Assembly: GCF_000747525.1 (NCBI RefSeq)
Contig: NZ_CP009278.1
Span: forward strand, 1,984,001 to 2,048,000
Length of the DNA stretch: 64,000 bases
Origin: Sphingobacterium sp. ML3W
Lineage (GTDB): Bacteria; Bacteroidota; Bacteroidia; Sphingobacteriales; Sphingobacteriaceae
Direction: 5' to 3'
Below are positions 1 through 7,747 of this stretch, piece by piece. The notes under the pieces are model-generated. The model was given only the letters and a program-made list of their open reading frames with translations. It was not told where the DNA came from and did not search any database. Position numbers and translations under genes: made by a program. Every line of letters starts with the position of its first letter. The first letter of the stretch is position 1.

Positions 1-47
1 TTTTTTACCTTTATAGCCAAACTAAACCAAGGCGAGGGGGAAAGCAT

Positions 48-992
48 ATGCCAGTCAAGATACCAGATAATTTGCCAGCTATTGAGCTACTGAAAAAAGA
101 AAATATTTTTGTGATGAGCGATCTTAGAGCCAACGAACAGGACATCCGTCCAATGAAGGTTCTAATTTTAAATTTAATGCCATTAAAAATTACGACGGAG
201 ACTGATTTTATTCGGTTACTCTCGAATAATCCTTTACAGGTGGAAGTGGAGTTTTTAAGGCTAGATACGCATATGTCCAAAAATACGCCACAAGAACATT
301 TGGAAATGTTCTATAAATCGTTCTCTGCTGTTGAAGATCAATATTATGATGGGATGATCATTACAGGTGCTCCCGTAGAGATGATGCCATTTGAAGAAGT
401 TACCTATTGGGATGAAGTTACCCGTATTTTTGATTGGGCAAGAAAGCATGTAACCTCAACATTATACATTTGTTGGGCATCACAAGCAGCACTTTATCAC
501 TTTTATGGTGTTGAAAAGACCCCATTAGCCGAAAAATTATTTGGGGTATTTAAACACACTACTTTAGACAAGACCAACCCATTATTTAGGGGGTTTGATG
601 ATGAGTTTTTTATACCACACAGCAGGCACACTACAATTTTAAAATCTGAAATTGAAGATAAACCAGAGATTGAGTTACTCTCCGAATCTTCCGAAGCAGG
701 TCTTGCTATTTTATCCTCTCGAGGTGGAAGAGAATTTTATCTGACGGGACATTCCGAGTATGCTCCACTTACGTTACATACCGAATACATGCGCGATGTC
801 GAGAAGGGGCTAGAACTTGAGGTTCCAAATAATTATTATATCGACAATGATCCAACGCAGGCACCGTTAGTCAGGTGGTCCGGACATGCTAATTTGCTAT
901 TTAATAATTGGTTGAATTACTATGTTTACCAAGAAACCCCATATGATTTGAATGAACTCAAATCATTAGAAGAAATAAGGAAACAAAATTAA
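48..992 (+). CDS. metA: Homoserine O-acetyltransferase (MetA family)
   Basis: A 314-aa MetA-family enzyme that acylates homoserine at the start of methionine synthesis in the cytoplasm. The nucleophile is Cys142 in YICWASQAA. The HSRHTT segment and the GHSEYA segment carry the expected His and Glu of the active site. Residue 111 is Glu in GAPVEMMPFEEV. In characterised members a Glu here goes with acetyl-CoA use and a Gly (as in E. coli) with succinyl-CoA, so acetyltransferase is the better call despite the common 'succinyltransferase' label. The length is normal for the family. The ATG at 48 follows a purine-rich GGCGAGGGGGAAAG, a good ribosome binding site. The gene stands alone and ends before a strong hairpin terminator. 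No regulatory element is visible because the window starts 47 bases upstream. Confidence 0.96.
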   Translation: MPVKIPDNLPAIELLKKENIFVMSDLRANEQDIRPMKVLILNLMPLKITTETDFIRLLSNNPLQVEVEFLRLDTHMSKNTPQEHLEMFYKSFSAVEDQYYDGMIITGAPVEMMPFEEVTYWDEVTRIFDWARKHVTSTLYICWASQAALYHFYGVEKTPLAEKLFGVFKHTTLDKTNPLFRGFDDEFFIPHSRHTTILKSEIEDKPEIELLSESSEAGLAILSSRGGREFYLTGHSEYAPLTLHTEYMRDVEKGLELEVPNNYYIDNDPTQAPLVRWSGHANLLFNNWLNYYVYQETPYDLNELKSLEEIRKQN

Positions 993-1010
993 AGCTTGCT
1001 TTTAGCATAT

Positions 1011-1077
1011 AGCTCATGCTCTCTAGTTACATTCTTGTATTACAATACGTGTGCTATCGAGCATGAGCTTTTTTTAT
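1011..1077 (+). terminator. Rho-independent terminator of metA
   Basis: AGCTCATGCTC (1011-1021) pairs perfectly with GAGCATGAGCT (1059-1069) and is followed by a T run (1070-1075). The 37-nt loop holds a weaker internal stem. It lies 19 bases past the metA stop codon and before the convergent mazG. Confidence 0.8.
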
Positions 1078-1122
1078 TAGCTAGGTCCTTTTAAGTCCAC
1101 CTATTTAAAGGGGGAGTATTTA

Positions 1123-1935
1123 TTATGGTTGGGTCACTTTTTTTGCTTCATTCCAAAAGATATCCATTTCCTCAAGGGTCATATCCTGCAATTTTCGTCC
1201 ACTTTCTTCAGCTTTCTGTTCCACATAAGTAAATCGGGAAATGAATTTTTTATTGGTACGTTCCAGTGCATTTTCAGGATTGATACCAATATGACGAGCA
1301 TAATTGATCAATGAAAAGAGTAGATCTCCAAATTCGCCTTCAGCTTTACTCATGTCCGCTTGCTCAGGGTTATCAATGTCGTATTCCGCTTTAAATTCGG
1401 CTAATTCTTCTTCTACTTTTGCCCATACTTCTTTTTTATCCTCCCAATCAAACCCTACTCCACGCACTTTATCCTGTATGCGGTAAGCTTTTACTAAGGC
1501 AGGGAGACCTTTTGGTACACCTGATAATACGGACTTGTTTCCTTCTTTTAATTTGATGGTTTCCCAATTTTGTTTTACCTCCTCATCGTTCTTTACGTCG
1601 ATATCGCCATAAACATGGGGGTGACGGTTGATTAATTTATCACAGATACTATTTAGAACATCCACTATGGTAAAGCGATTTTCCTCTTCTGCTATACGGG
1701 CATAAAAAACCAAATGCATCATTACATCTCCCAATTCCTTTTTGATTTCAGGATAATCTTCATCTAAAATAGCATCTGTAAGTTCATACAATTCTTCGAT
1801 TGTAAGATGACGTAATGATTCCATTGTCTGTTTCTTGTCCCAGGGGCAAGCTACACGAAGCGTGTATAAAACATCTAGTAATCGTTGGAATGCCGCAGCA
1901 GGAGTCGACTCGCTGGCTGGAATGGGGTAGCTCAT
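1123..1935 (-). CDS. mazG: Nucleoside triphosphate pyrophosphohydrolase MazG
   Basis: A 270-aa protein with the tandem MazG-domain layout. The N-terminal half carries CPWDKKQTMESL, EELYELTDAI and GDVMMHLVFYA, the classic metal-binding EExxE...ExxD helix pattern. The C-terminal half repeats this with EEELAEFKAE and EFGDLLFSLINYA. Family members hydrolyse (d)NTPs to NMP and pyrophosphate, which helps clean nucleotide pools and lowers alarmone-related stress. The length matches full-length MazG rather than the single-domain phage forms. It is convergent with metA across the metA terminator. The next gene upstream, a MocR-type regulator, is transcribed in the same direction from 55 bp away, so the two could share a transcript, although their functions are not obviously linked. 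Confidence 0.95.
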   Translation of the reverse strand: MSYPIPASESTPAAAFQRLLDVLYTLRVACPWDKKQTMESLRHLTIEELYELTDAILDEDYPEIKKELGDVMMHLVFYARIAEEENRFTIVDVLNSICDKLINRHPHVYGDIDVKNDEEVKQNWETIKLKEGNKSVLSGVPKGLPALVKAYRIQDKVRGVGFDWEDKKEVWAKVEEELAEFKAEYDIDNPEQADMSKAEGEFGDLLFSLINYARHIGINPENALERTNKKFISRFTYVEQKAEESGRKLQDMTLEEMDIFWNEAKKVTQP

Positions 1936-1989
1936 ATTGTAATAGTTTAATACAAAATTAGGGATTAAAAGATTAATAAATGCATGCTT

Positions 1990-3477
1990 TTATGTGATCA
2001 TAGCTAATGATTCGGCTAGAATTGCCACGCTTTCTTCCATTTCCGAGGCATTTAAATTACCGAAGCCAATCCGGATTGCAGCAATATCTTTTGCTTGGTA
2101 CAGTATGTTTTTTGGAAGAAAGAGATTTGATTTTTCACATTGTCTACGCAGTTGGATTAAATTGATTTCTTTTCTCCATGTAGTCCATAATGCAAGACCG
2201 CCGGTAGGAATATCAAAATCCACATATTCATTAAGTTCCCGTGCTAGCAGATAGCTCATGTAATTACGGCGTTCCTTATAGAGTTTAACCGATTTTTTTA
2301 GATACCGATGTATTTCACCTTCTGCTATCAAATCACTGAGCACCTGTTCCATTATAAAATCGCCCTGGTTATCCAATAGGTTCAAAAGTTTTTGCAATTC
2401 AATAACTAGGTTTTCAGGTGCAACGATAAAACCAGTACGAAAACCTGGGGCTAAAGACTTTCCAAAGCTACCGGTATGAATAATCATTCCACCATAATCA
2501 ATTGCAGCCATTGGCATTATCGGAGCATCGTCGTAATGAAAGTCATAGTCGTAATCGTCCTCAATGATTGCGAAGCCATAGGTTGAAGCCAATTCCAAAA
2601 TTATTGCCCTTCTTTCTGAACTTAGGGTTACTGTTGTGGGGTAATGGTGATGGGGTGTTAGATATAGGAGTCTGATTTGTTGTTTTTTGCATAGTTGTTC
2701 AAGAGCCTCTGTATCGATTCCATCATCGTCCACAGGTATGGACTTTATTTTGGCTCCAGCTTGCTGAAAAATCATGTTGGCTGCAAAATAGCTCGGTTGG
2801 CCAACAACAACCATATCGTCGGGTTGTAATAGTGTTTGCGCGATGATATAAGTGCTCAACTCAACAGAACGTGTTATCAATAGGTTTTTAGGTTGAATAT
2901 GTAAACCTCTGCTTTGGTTTAGAAAATTGCACAATTGCTCCCGAAAAGTTGTAGGTCTATTTTGATCTGAATAGCCGAGATACTTTGAGTTTTTTTTCCG
3001 CTTAAGATTGGCCGTATAAAATTTAGAAAGTTCCTGTAATGGAGAAAGTCTACTATCGGGCATACCATCATCCAATCGTAATGTACATGTGGTCGATTCA
3101 AATGGATTTTCTAAGATGGTGCTTTTTTCAAAATCGTACCCCGTCTGAAGAGCATATTGATTTTGATTTAAGTTTTTAGCGTAACCCGTATTTTTTTTTG
3201 CTTTAGTTGTGTTCTTCAGGACATATGATCCGATATTCGCTTTGATCTCGACCCATCCCTGAGCCTCTAGCTCTTGCAGCGCAGCGACAACCGTATTCCG
3301 ATGTATAGACAACACTTTTGCCAATTGACGGCTTCCAGGAAGCTTTGTCCCGATAGGTATAAAACCACGTTGAATAGCTTGAATAATCTGTTGCGCTAAT
3401 TGAATATAGATAGAAGTTTCTTCCTGTCTGTCTAGACTAATAAAACTATTAAAAGGAATTTGCCCCGGACTACTCAT
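1990..3477 (-). CDS. MocR/PdxR-type transcriptional regulator (GntR HTH fused to aminotransferase fold)
   Basis: A 495-aa fusion. Residues about 15-90 form a GntR-type winged helix (SIYIQLAQQIIQAI, then LPGSRQLAKVLSIHRNTV). Residues about 130-495 form a fold-type I aminotransferase domain. The PLP-binding lysine is visible as Lys340 in HTGSFGKSLAPGFR, and the conserved Asp and Tyr lie in IIEDDYDYDFHY. Such proteins bind DNA and sense PLP or an amino-acid aldimine. Many control pyridoxal 5-phosphate synthesis (PdxR), GABA or taurine use. No pdxS/pdxT pair or other obvious target lies next to it, so the regulon cannot be named. About 390 bp of AT-rich sequence separates it from the divergent dinB-remnant/dnaE unit. 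Confidence 0.93.
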   Translation of the reverse strand: MSSPGQIPFNSFISLDRQEETSIYIQLAQQIIQAIQRGFIPIGTKLPGSRQLAKVLSIHRNTVVAALQELEAQGWVEIKANIGSYVLKNTTKAKKNTGYAKNLNQNQYALQTGYDFEKSTILENPFESTTCTLRLDDGMPDSRLSPLQELSKFYTANLKRKKNSKYLGYSDQNRPTTFREQLCNFLNQSRGLHIQPKNLLITRSVELSTYIIAQTLLQPDDMVVVGQPSYFAANMIFQQAGAKIKSIPVDDDGIDTEALEQLCKKQQIRLLYLTPHHHYPTTVTLSSERRAIILELASTYGFAIIEDDYDYDFHYDDAPIMPMAAIDYGGMIIHTGSFGKSLAPGFRTGFIVAPENLVIELQKLLNLLDNQGDFIMEQVLSDLIAEGEIHRYLKKSVKLYKERRNYMSYLLARELNEYVDFDIPTGGLALWTTWRKEINLIQLRRQCEKSNLFLPKNILYQAKDIAAIRIGFGNLNASEMEESVAILAESLAMIT

Positions 3478-3773
3478 ATGCTGTGTTTATTGATTTTATA
3501 AGATAGTCCGGAAAGTTAAGTATTATTATAGTATTGTTAGGTAGTTTTGAATATTTCTCTGCTCTATTCCGTATCTGATTTTTGTGTATTTATACTTTTA
3601 AGATTCTTTCTTAAGGTTTATTTAATCAATTGCATTACGTATTTATCAGGCTTGTACAATCTTCATGGCTTTTGTTGTTACATCGTACAAATCGTTTTAA
3701 TTTTACAAACCTCATTGATTATAAATATATTAGCATTTATAATCAATCACTTACCTCTTTAATACTATAATTG

Positions 3774-3806
3774 TTGGTTTTAAAGCTAAATATGTTAGTA
3801 TATTTG
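3774..3806 (+). promoter_or_regulatory. Bacteroidota-type promoter of the dinB-remnant/dnaE unit
   Basis: TATATTTG at 3799-3806 is a perfect TAnnTTTG -7 box, with TTGG (3774-3777) about 21 bases upstream as a possible -33 element. The surrounding sequence is conserved at the second dinB locus (57471-57572), including the -7 box. This supports function and shared descent of the two leaders. Confidence 0.6.
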
Positions 3807-3869
3807 AAACGATGCATCTATACCAATGGGGTGAAAGATGTTAGTAGATATGGATGATGGTTTTTAGGT

Positions 3870-4019
3870 ATGGAGAGGAGTATAGTACATGGTGATCTGG
3901 ATACATTTTTCGTGTCGGTCGAGCGTTTTCTCGACGTTAGTTTGACAGGTCGAGCGCTCATGAAAGGCACCTGTGCTCCAGAACTTATCGTCAAGAAAGG
4001 AGGCCATCGTGCTCCTTAA
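3870..4019 (+). pseudogene. dinB: Internally deleted dinB (Y-family DNA polymerase) remnant, 49 codons, still in frame
   Basis: The reading frame starts with MERSIVHGDLDTFFVSVERF and ends with GTCAPELIVKKGGHRAP. These match the first about 30 and last about 19 residues of the intact 391-aa DinB at 57573 (which begins MERNIVHCDLDTFF and ends with GICAPEPIVKKGGIKS). The join falls near residues 29-31 (GRAL/MKG), so roughly 340 codons, including the SxDE catalytic motif, are gone without a frame change. Only the first metal-ligand motif (DLDTFF) remains, so it cannot be a polymerase. The stop codon at 4017-4019 overlaps the GTG start of dnaE at 4009. The remnant may therefore survive as a leader cistron that couples translation into dnaE. 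Confidence 0.85.
3996..4003 (+). promoter_or_regulatory. Strong Shine-Dalgarno site for dnaE, inside the dinB remnant
   Basis: AAAGGAGG lies five bases before the GTG at 4009. So strong a site is uncommon in this AT-rich Bacteroidota sequence. It decides the dnaE start. The same AAAGGAGG occurs at the end of the intact dinB (around 58726-58733), where no dnaE follows. Confidence 0.75.
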
Positions 4020-6945
4020 TCTACACAGTTATTTTAGCCTGCGTCACGGTACCTTGAGTCTCGATGAGTTGTTGGCCGGCATGCTTGCCAATGGCTATGA
4101 TACCGCCGTGCTCACCGATATCAACAACAGTACGGGTTCCCTCGACTTTATCCGCAAAGGCCAAAAGAAAGGGGTCAATATTCTGGCGGGTATGGAGTTC
4201 CGTCAAGACGACACCTGCTGCTTCATCGCCATTGCGCAGAACGAGCGCGGTTTCAGCGAAATCAATGCCTACCGCACGCAGCTCAACTTAGAAGGGACGA
4301 AAGTCCCCCTGCAAGCACCCGAATTCAAGGAAGTGTTCATCATCTATCCTTTGCAACGGATGGGAGTATTTGGGCTCAAGGACTATGAATATATCGGTAT
4401 CCGTCCGTCCGAGCGGGGCAAGGCTATGTTTATGGATAAACAGCAACTGTCCAAAGCCGTCATACTTGCACCCGTTACTTTTCGAAAGGCTGATCATACG
4501 TTACACCGTCAGCTGCGTGCCATCGATCATAACCTGTTGATATCACAGCTCTCTGAAGATCAAGTGGCACCCATTGATGAGGTGTTCTTACCTAAAGCCA
4601 AACTAATGAGTCATTATGCCGATCTACCGCAGCTTCTGCACAATACCCATCGACTGTTGGCGGAGTGCCGCTTTCAGATGGACTTCGAAGGTGTTAAGAA
4701 CAAAGCGACCTTTACCGGCAATCGATACAATGACAAGCAGCTACTGATCAAGTACACTGAAGATGGATTTGGCCATCGCTACGATAAAAAAGATCCAATT
4801 GCAAGGCAGCGTATTGCGCGTGAGCTAGAGATCATCGAGGAACTCAATTTTTCGAGCTATTTCCTTATCACCGATGATATCTGCCGTTACGCCAGACATC
4901 GCGACTATCATTATGTCGGCCGTGGTTCCGGAGCTAACTCCGCCGTTGCTTATTGTTTGGGTATCACGGATGTTGATCCTATTGCACTTAAATTGCCATT
5001 CGAGCGTTTCCTCAATCCCAAGCGGAAAAGTCCACCCGATTTCGATGTCGATTTTAGCTGGAAAGAGCGCGGCGATATGTACGATTATATCTTCAACCGC
5101 TATCAGGATGGCCGCACCGCACTGATGGGAGCGATGAGTACTTTCCGTTCACGGAGCATCTTGCGCGAGCTCGGCAAAGTATATGGTCTCCCAAAAGGAG
5201 AGATCGATCGGTTGGTGCACCAACCCGAGCATATGCTCAATAAAAACGAAGTGACTAATACCATCTTGAGCGTATACAACCGCATGGCCGACTTTCCCAA
5301 TCAGCGTACTATCCACGCCTCCGGGGTGTTGATATCCGAGCAGCCACTGGTCAATTACTGTGCACTTGACTATCCACCCAAAGGGTTGCCGACCATGCAG
5401 TTCGATATGTATGTCGCAGAGGATATCGGGTTCGAAAAATTCGATATCCTGTCCCAGCGGGGCATCGGGCATATCAAGGACTGTCGCGAGATCGTCAAGA
5501 TCAATCAGGGGATTACCATCGATACGCGAGAACCGAAGCGTTTTTTTGAAGACCCCAAGATTGCCGAGCAGTTGCGCTCTGCCAATACCATCGGTTGCTT
5601 TTACATCGAGAGCCCCGCTATGCGTCAGTTGATTACCAAACTCAAGTGCGATGATTATTTAACCTTAGTTGCAGCATCATCCATCATCCGACCCGGAGTG
5701 GCCAGCAGTGGTATGATGGGGGCATTCATCCAGCGCCACAATAATCCCTCACAAGTTGTTTATCCACATCCGGTGTTCAAAGAGCAGCTGGAGGAGACCT
5801 ATGGTGTCATGGTCTATCAAGAGGACGTGATGAAGATCGGTAATGCCTACGGAGGACTGGATATGGCCGATGCCGACGTGCTGCGTCGAATGATGTCCGG
5901 TAAGTACAGGAATAAGGATCATTTGATTAAGATCGAAGATAAATTCTTTGATCACTGTAAGAAACAGGGCTATCCCGAACAAACCAGTAGAGAGATCTGG
6001 CGTCAGATGGAGAGTTTCGCAGGTTATTCCTTCAATAAGGCCCATTCTGCATCCTTTGCCGTGGAGAGCTATCAGAGTCTATACCTTAAGACCTATTTTC
6101 CGTTGGAATTTATGGTCAGCGTACTCAACAATTATGGTGGCTTTTATAATAGAAAAGTCTATGTCAACGAAGCTCGGGTGGCAGGGGCTAACATCTGCTT
6201 ACCCTGCGTCAATCGATCCGAATATCTGACCATCATCCAGGGACGAGACATCTATCTGGGCTTTGATGGTATGCAGCACTTTGAATCCAAGCAGGCCGAG
6301 TCAATAATCAACGAACGCTTGCATAATGGACCCTATACCAGTTTACCACAGTTTGTGAAACGTACTGGCATCGGTCTGGAACAACTTATCCTGCTGATCC
6401 GTGTCGGCGCATTGCGTAGTTTTGGGAGTGGTAAAAAAGAAATGCTCTGGGAGGCCCATTTGCTATTGAGCAAGCATGCAAAAACCAACCCTACCGCCGA
6501 ATTGTTTGAAGTCAACAGTCGTAAGCCCGTTCTGCCAGCTCTGGAAAGTCATATCCACGAAGACTATTACGATGAGATGGAGCTGATCGGCTTTTGTGTC
6601 AGCGGTACGCTGTTCGATCTGGCAAGGAGCGACTTTCGGGGCGATGTGCAGGCCCGTGAACTTATCAACCATGTCGGGCAGACCGTCCGGATGGTAGGCG
6701 ATTTTGTAGCCGAGAAATTTGTCAAAACCAAACGGCGCGAACTGATGAAGTTCGGGACCTTTCTGGATAGTGAGGGCAAGTTCTTTGATACCGTGCATTT
6801 TCCACCCTCGTTGGTGCAATATCCTTTACTTGGGGCAGGTATCTACCTGATAGAAGGCAAGGTGGTGCAGGAGTTTGGCTGTCCATCCTTGGAAGTTATC
6901 CGCTGTGCCAAGATGCCTCTGCAGCCCGATCCACGGAGTGTGTAG
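4009..6945 (+). CDS. dnaE: DnaE-like DNA polymerase III alpha subunit (accessory, error-prone type)
   Basis: A 978-aa C-family polymerase when started at the GTG at 4009, chosen for its Shine-Dalgarno site and because the PHP domain begins there (MLLNLHSYFSLRHGT). Catalytic aspartates are visible in PPDFDVDFSW (about residues 342-351) and in EKFDILSQRG. Other family blocks are VGRGSGANSAVAYCLG, YGVMVYQEDVMKIGNAYGG and YSFNKAHSASFAVESYQ. The PHP metal site looks degenerate (LTDINN instead of the usual LTDHGN), so proofreading by this domain is unlikely. At under 1000 residues it is shorter than replicative DnaE, like the DnaE2/ImuC group that works with a Y-family polymerase in damage tolerance. 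The DinB partner just upstream is deleted. The gene is visibly richer in GC than its surroundings, which suggests transfer. Confidence 0.9.
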   Translation: MLLNLHSYFSLRHGTLSLDELLAGMLANGYDTAVLTDINNSTGSLDFIRKGQKKGVNILAGMEFRQDDTCCFIAIAQNERGFSEINAYRTQLNLEGTKVPLQAPEFKEVFIIYPLQRMGVFGLKDYEYIGIRPSERGKAMFMDKQQLSKAVILAPVTFRKADHTLHRQLRAIDHNLLISQLSEDQVAPIDEVFLPKAKLMSHYADLPQLLHNTHRLLAECRFQMDFEGVKNKATFTGNRYNDKQLLIKYTEDGFGHRYDKKDPIARQRIARELEIIEELNFSSYFLITDDICRYARHRDYHYVGRGSGANSAVAYCLGITDVDPIALKLPFERFLNPKRKSPPDFDVDFSWKERGDMYDYIFNRYQDGRTALMGAMSTFRSRSILRELGKVYGLPKGEIDRLVHQPEHMLNKNEVTNTILSVYNRMADFPNQRTIHASGVLISEQPLVNYCALDYPPKGLPTMQFDMYVAEDIGFEKFDILSQRGIGHIKDCREIVKINQGITIDTREPKRFFEDPKIAEQLRSANTIGCFYIESPAMRQLITKLKCDDYLTLVAASSIIRPGVASSGMMGAFIQRHNNPSQVVYPHPVFKEQLEETYGVMVYQEDVMKIGNAYGGLDMADADVLRRMMSGKYRNKDHLIKIEDKFFDHCKKQGYPEQTSREIWRQMESFAGYSFNKAHSASFAVESYQSLYLKTYFPLEFMVSVLNNYGGFYNRKVYVNEARVAGANICLPCVNRSEYLTIIQGRDIYLGFDGMQHFESKQAESIINERLHNGPYTSLPQFVKRTGIGLEQLILLIRVGALRSFGSGKKEMLWEAHLLLSKHAKTNPTAELFEVNSRKPVLPALESHIHEDYYDEMELIGFCVSGTLFDLARSDFRGDVQARELINHVGQTVRMVGDFVAEKFVKTKRRELMKFGTFLDSEGKFFDTVHFPPSLVQYPLLGAGIYLIEGKVVQEFGCPSLEVIRCAKMPLQPDPRSV

Positions 6946-6950
6946 TGGTT

Positions 6951-7093
6951 ATGTTTTCGGTAAACCGACCGAATGGAGCTCATGCGAAGCATAACTTATT
7001 TCAATCTTTTTATCGTATTTTCTACTATTTAAAATTAGTAATTCTATCCGGAATTCTCTACTTTAAATGCTCCAGTTTTTTGGGAGGAGGTCA
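6951..7093 (-). mobile_element. IS3-family remnant, left end plus start of orfA
   Basis: Read on the minus strand, it starts at 7093 with the terminal sequence TGACCTCCTCCCA. It then runs through an AT-rich leader into the first codons of orfA and stops within the GGTCGGTTTACCG segment. The same leader and end occur at 15599-15740, and the start of orfA also at 11440. The orfA start is interrupted by the same roughly 35-bp segment seen in the other copies (AAGTTATGCTTCGCATGAGC as core). No transposase can be made. Confidence 0.7.
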
Positions 7094-7747
7094 TGCCAAC
7101 TAAGTTAGCAACCAAGTGATATTTTAGATTACTAAGGTTGTCTAAAAATGTTTCCTAAAGTAATAAGCAGTATGATCTAGCTATACTACCCACTCTTGAA
7201 TTCCTGTTTTATATATTTTATAACGGTGTTTGAGTTTGAGTAAAATAGAACAATCGGTTGCATCGCGATATTATTTTAGTCATAAGTAATAATTTCATAT
7301 ATTAGAGTATAAACCAAAACGTTAGTAAACATATTAAAGCTTATGCGATAGTTTTCTAATCAACTAAATACTTAATTTATGGGTGGATTAATGCTTTTAA
7401 ACTGTAAAAAATACAGTGATCTTACTATACCAGTGCATTTATACTCGGTAGTGTCAATGTTAGATGTACCAAATTAAACCTTCAGAATCTTTTAGAAACC
7501 TATATTGATTACCCTTCAATAAAAGATATTCAAACATCAATGCGCACGATCCATTTATCAGGGAAGTGTGTGGTGCCTTTGGTAAAAAATTAAACTGTAC
7601 CTCAGTACTTTCTTCTAAGTAACCAACATTTTTCGGTCAGTATGGGGGCTTTCTTTACTAGCTATAAGTACCCAAGTTAGAATTTAAATTGTACTATTTA
7701 GAAACTCGATTGAAGTGGGATTTCCCACCTCGATTTAGAACCAAATT
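7094..7747 (+). other. Intergenic stretch without a recognisable gene
   Basis: AT-rich and full of stop codons in all frames. A short open stretch at about 7430-7590 looks faintly coding but has no start and no recognisable family. Just before the next gene, GTGGG (7715-7719) and CCCAC (7724-7728) form a small hairpin flanked by two CTCGATT direct repeats (from about 7705 and 7729). This could be an operator or a weak terminator. The stretch may be debris from IS-linked rearrangement. Confidence 0.4.

Noticed and set aside
3547..3762. 71-codon open frame between the MocR regulator and the dinB remnant
   Set aside because: Cys/Ile/Leu/Phe-rich low-complexity translation of AT-rich DNA, no family resemblance, no ribosome binding site.
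4064..6819. Several long open frames on both strands inside dnaE
   Set aside because: Shadows of a GC-richer gene. The dnaE frame has all family motifs and the others have none.
7430..7590. Open stretch reading VNVRCTKLNLQNLLETYIDY in the gap after the IS remnant
   Set aside because: No start codon in context, short, no family, flanked by stops. Possibly debris of a deleted gene but not supportable.
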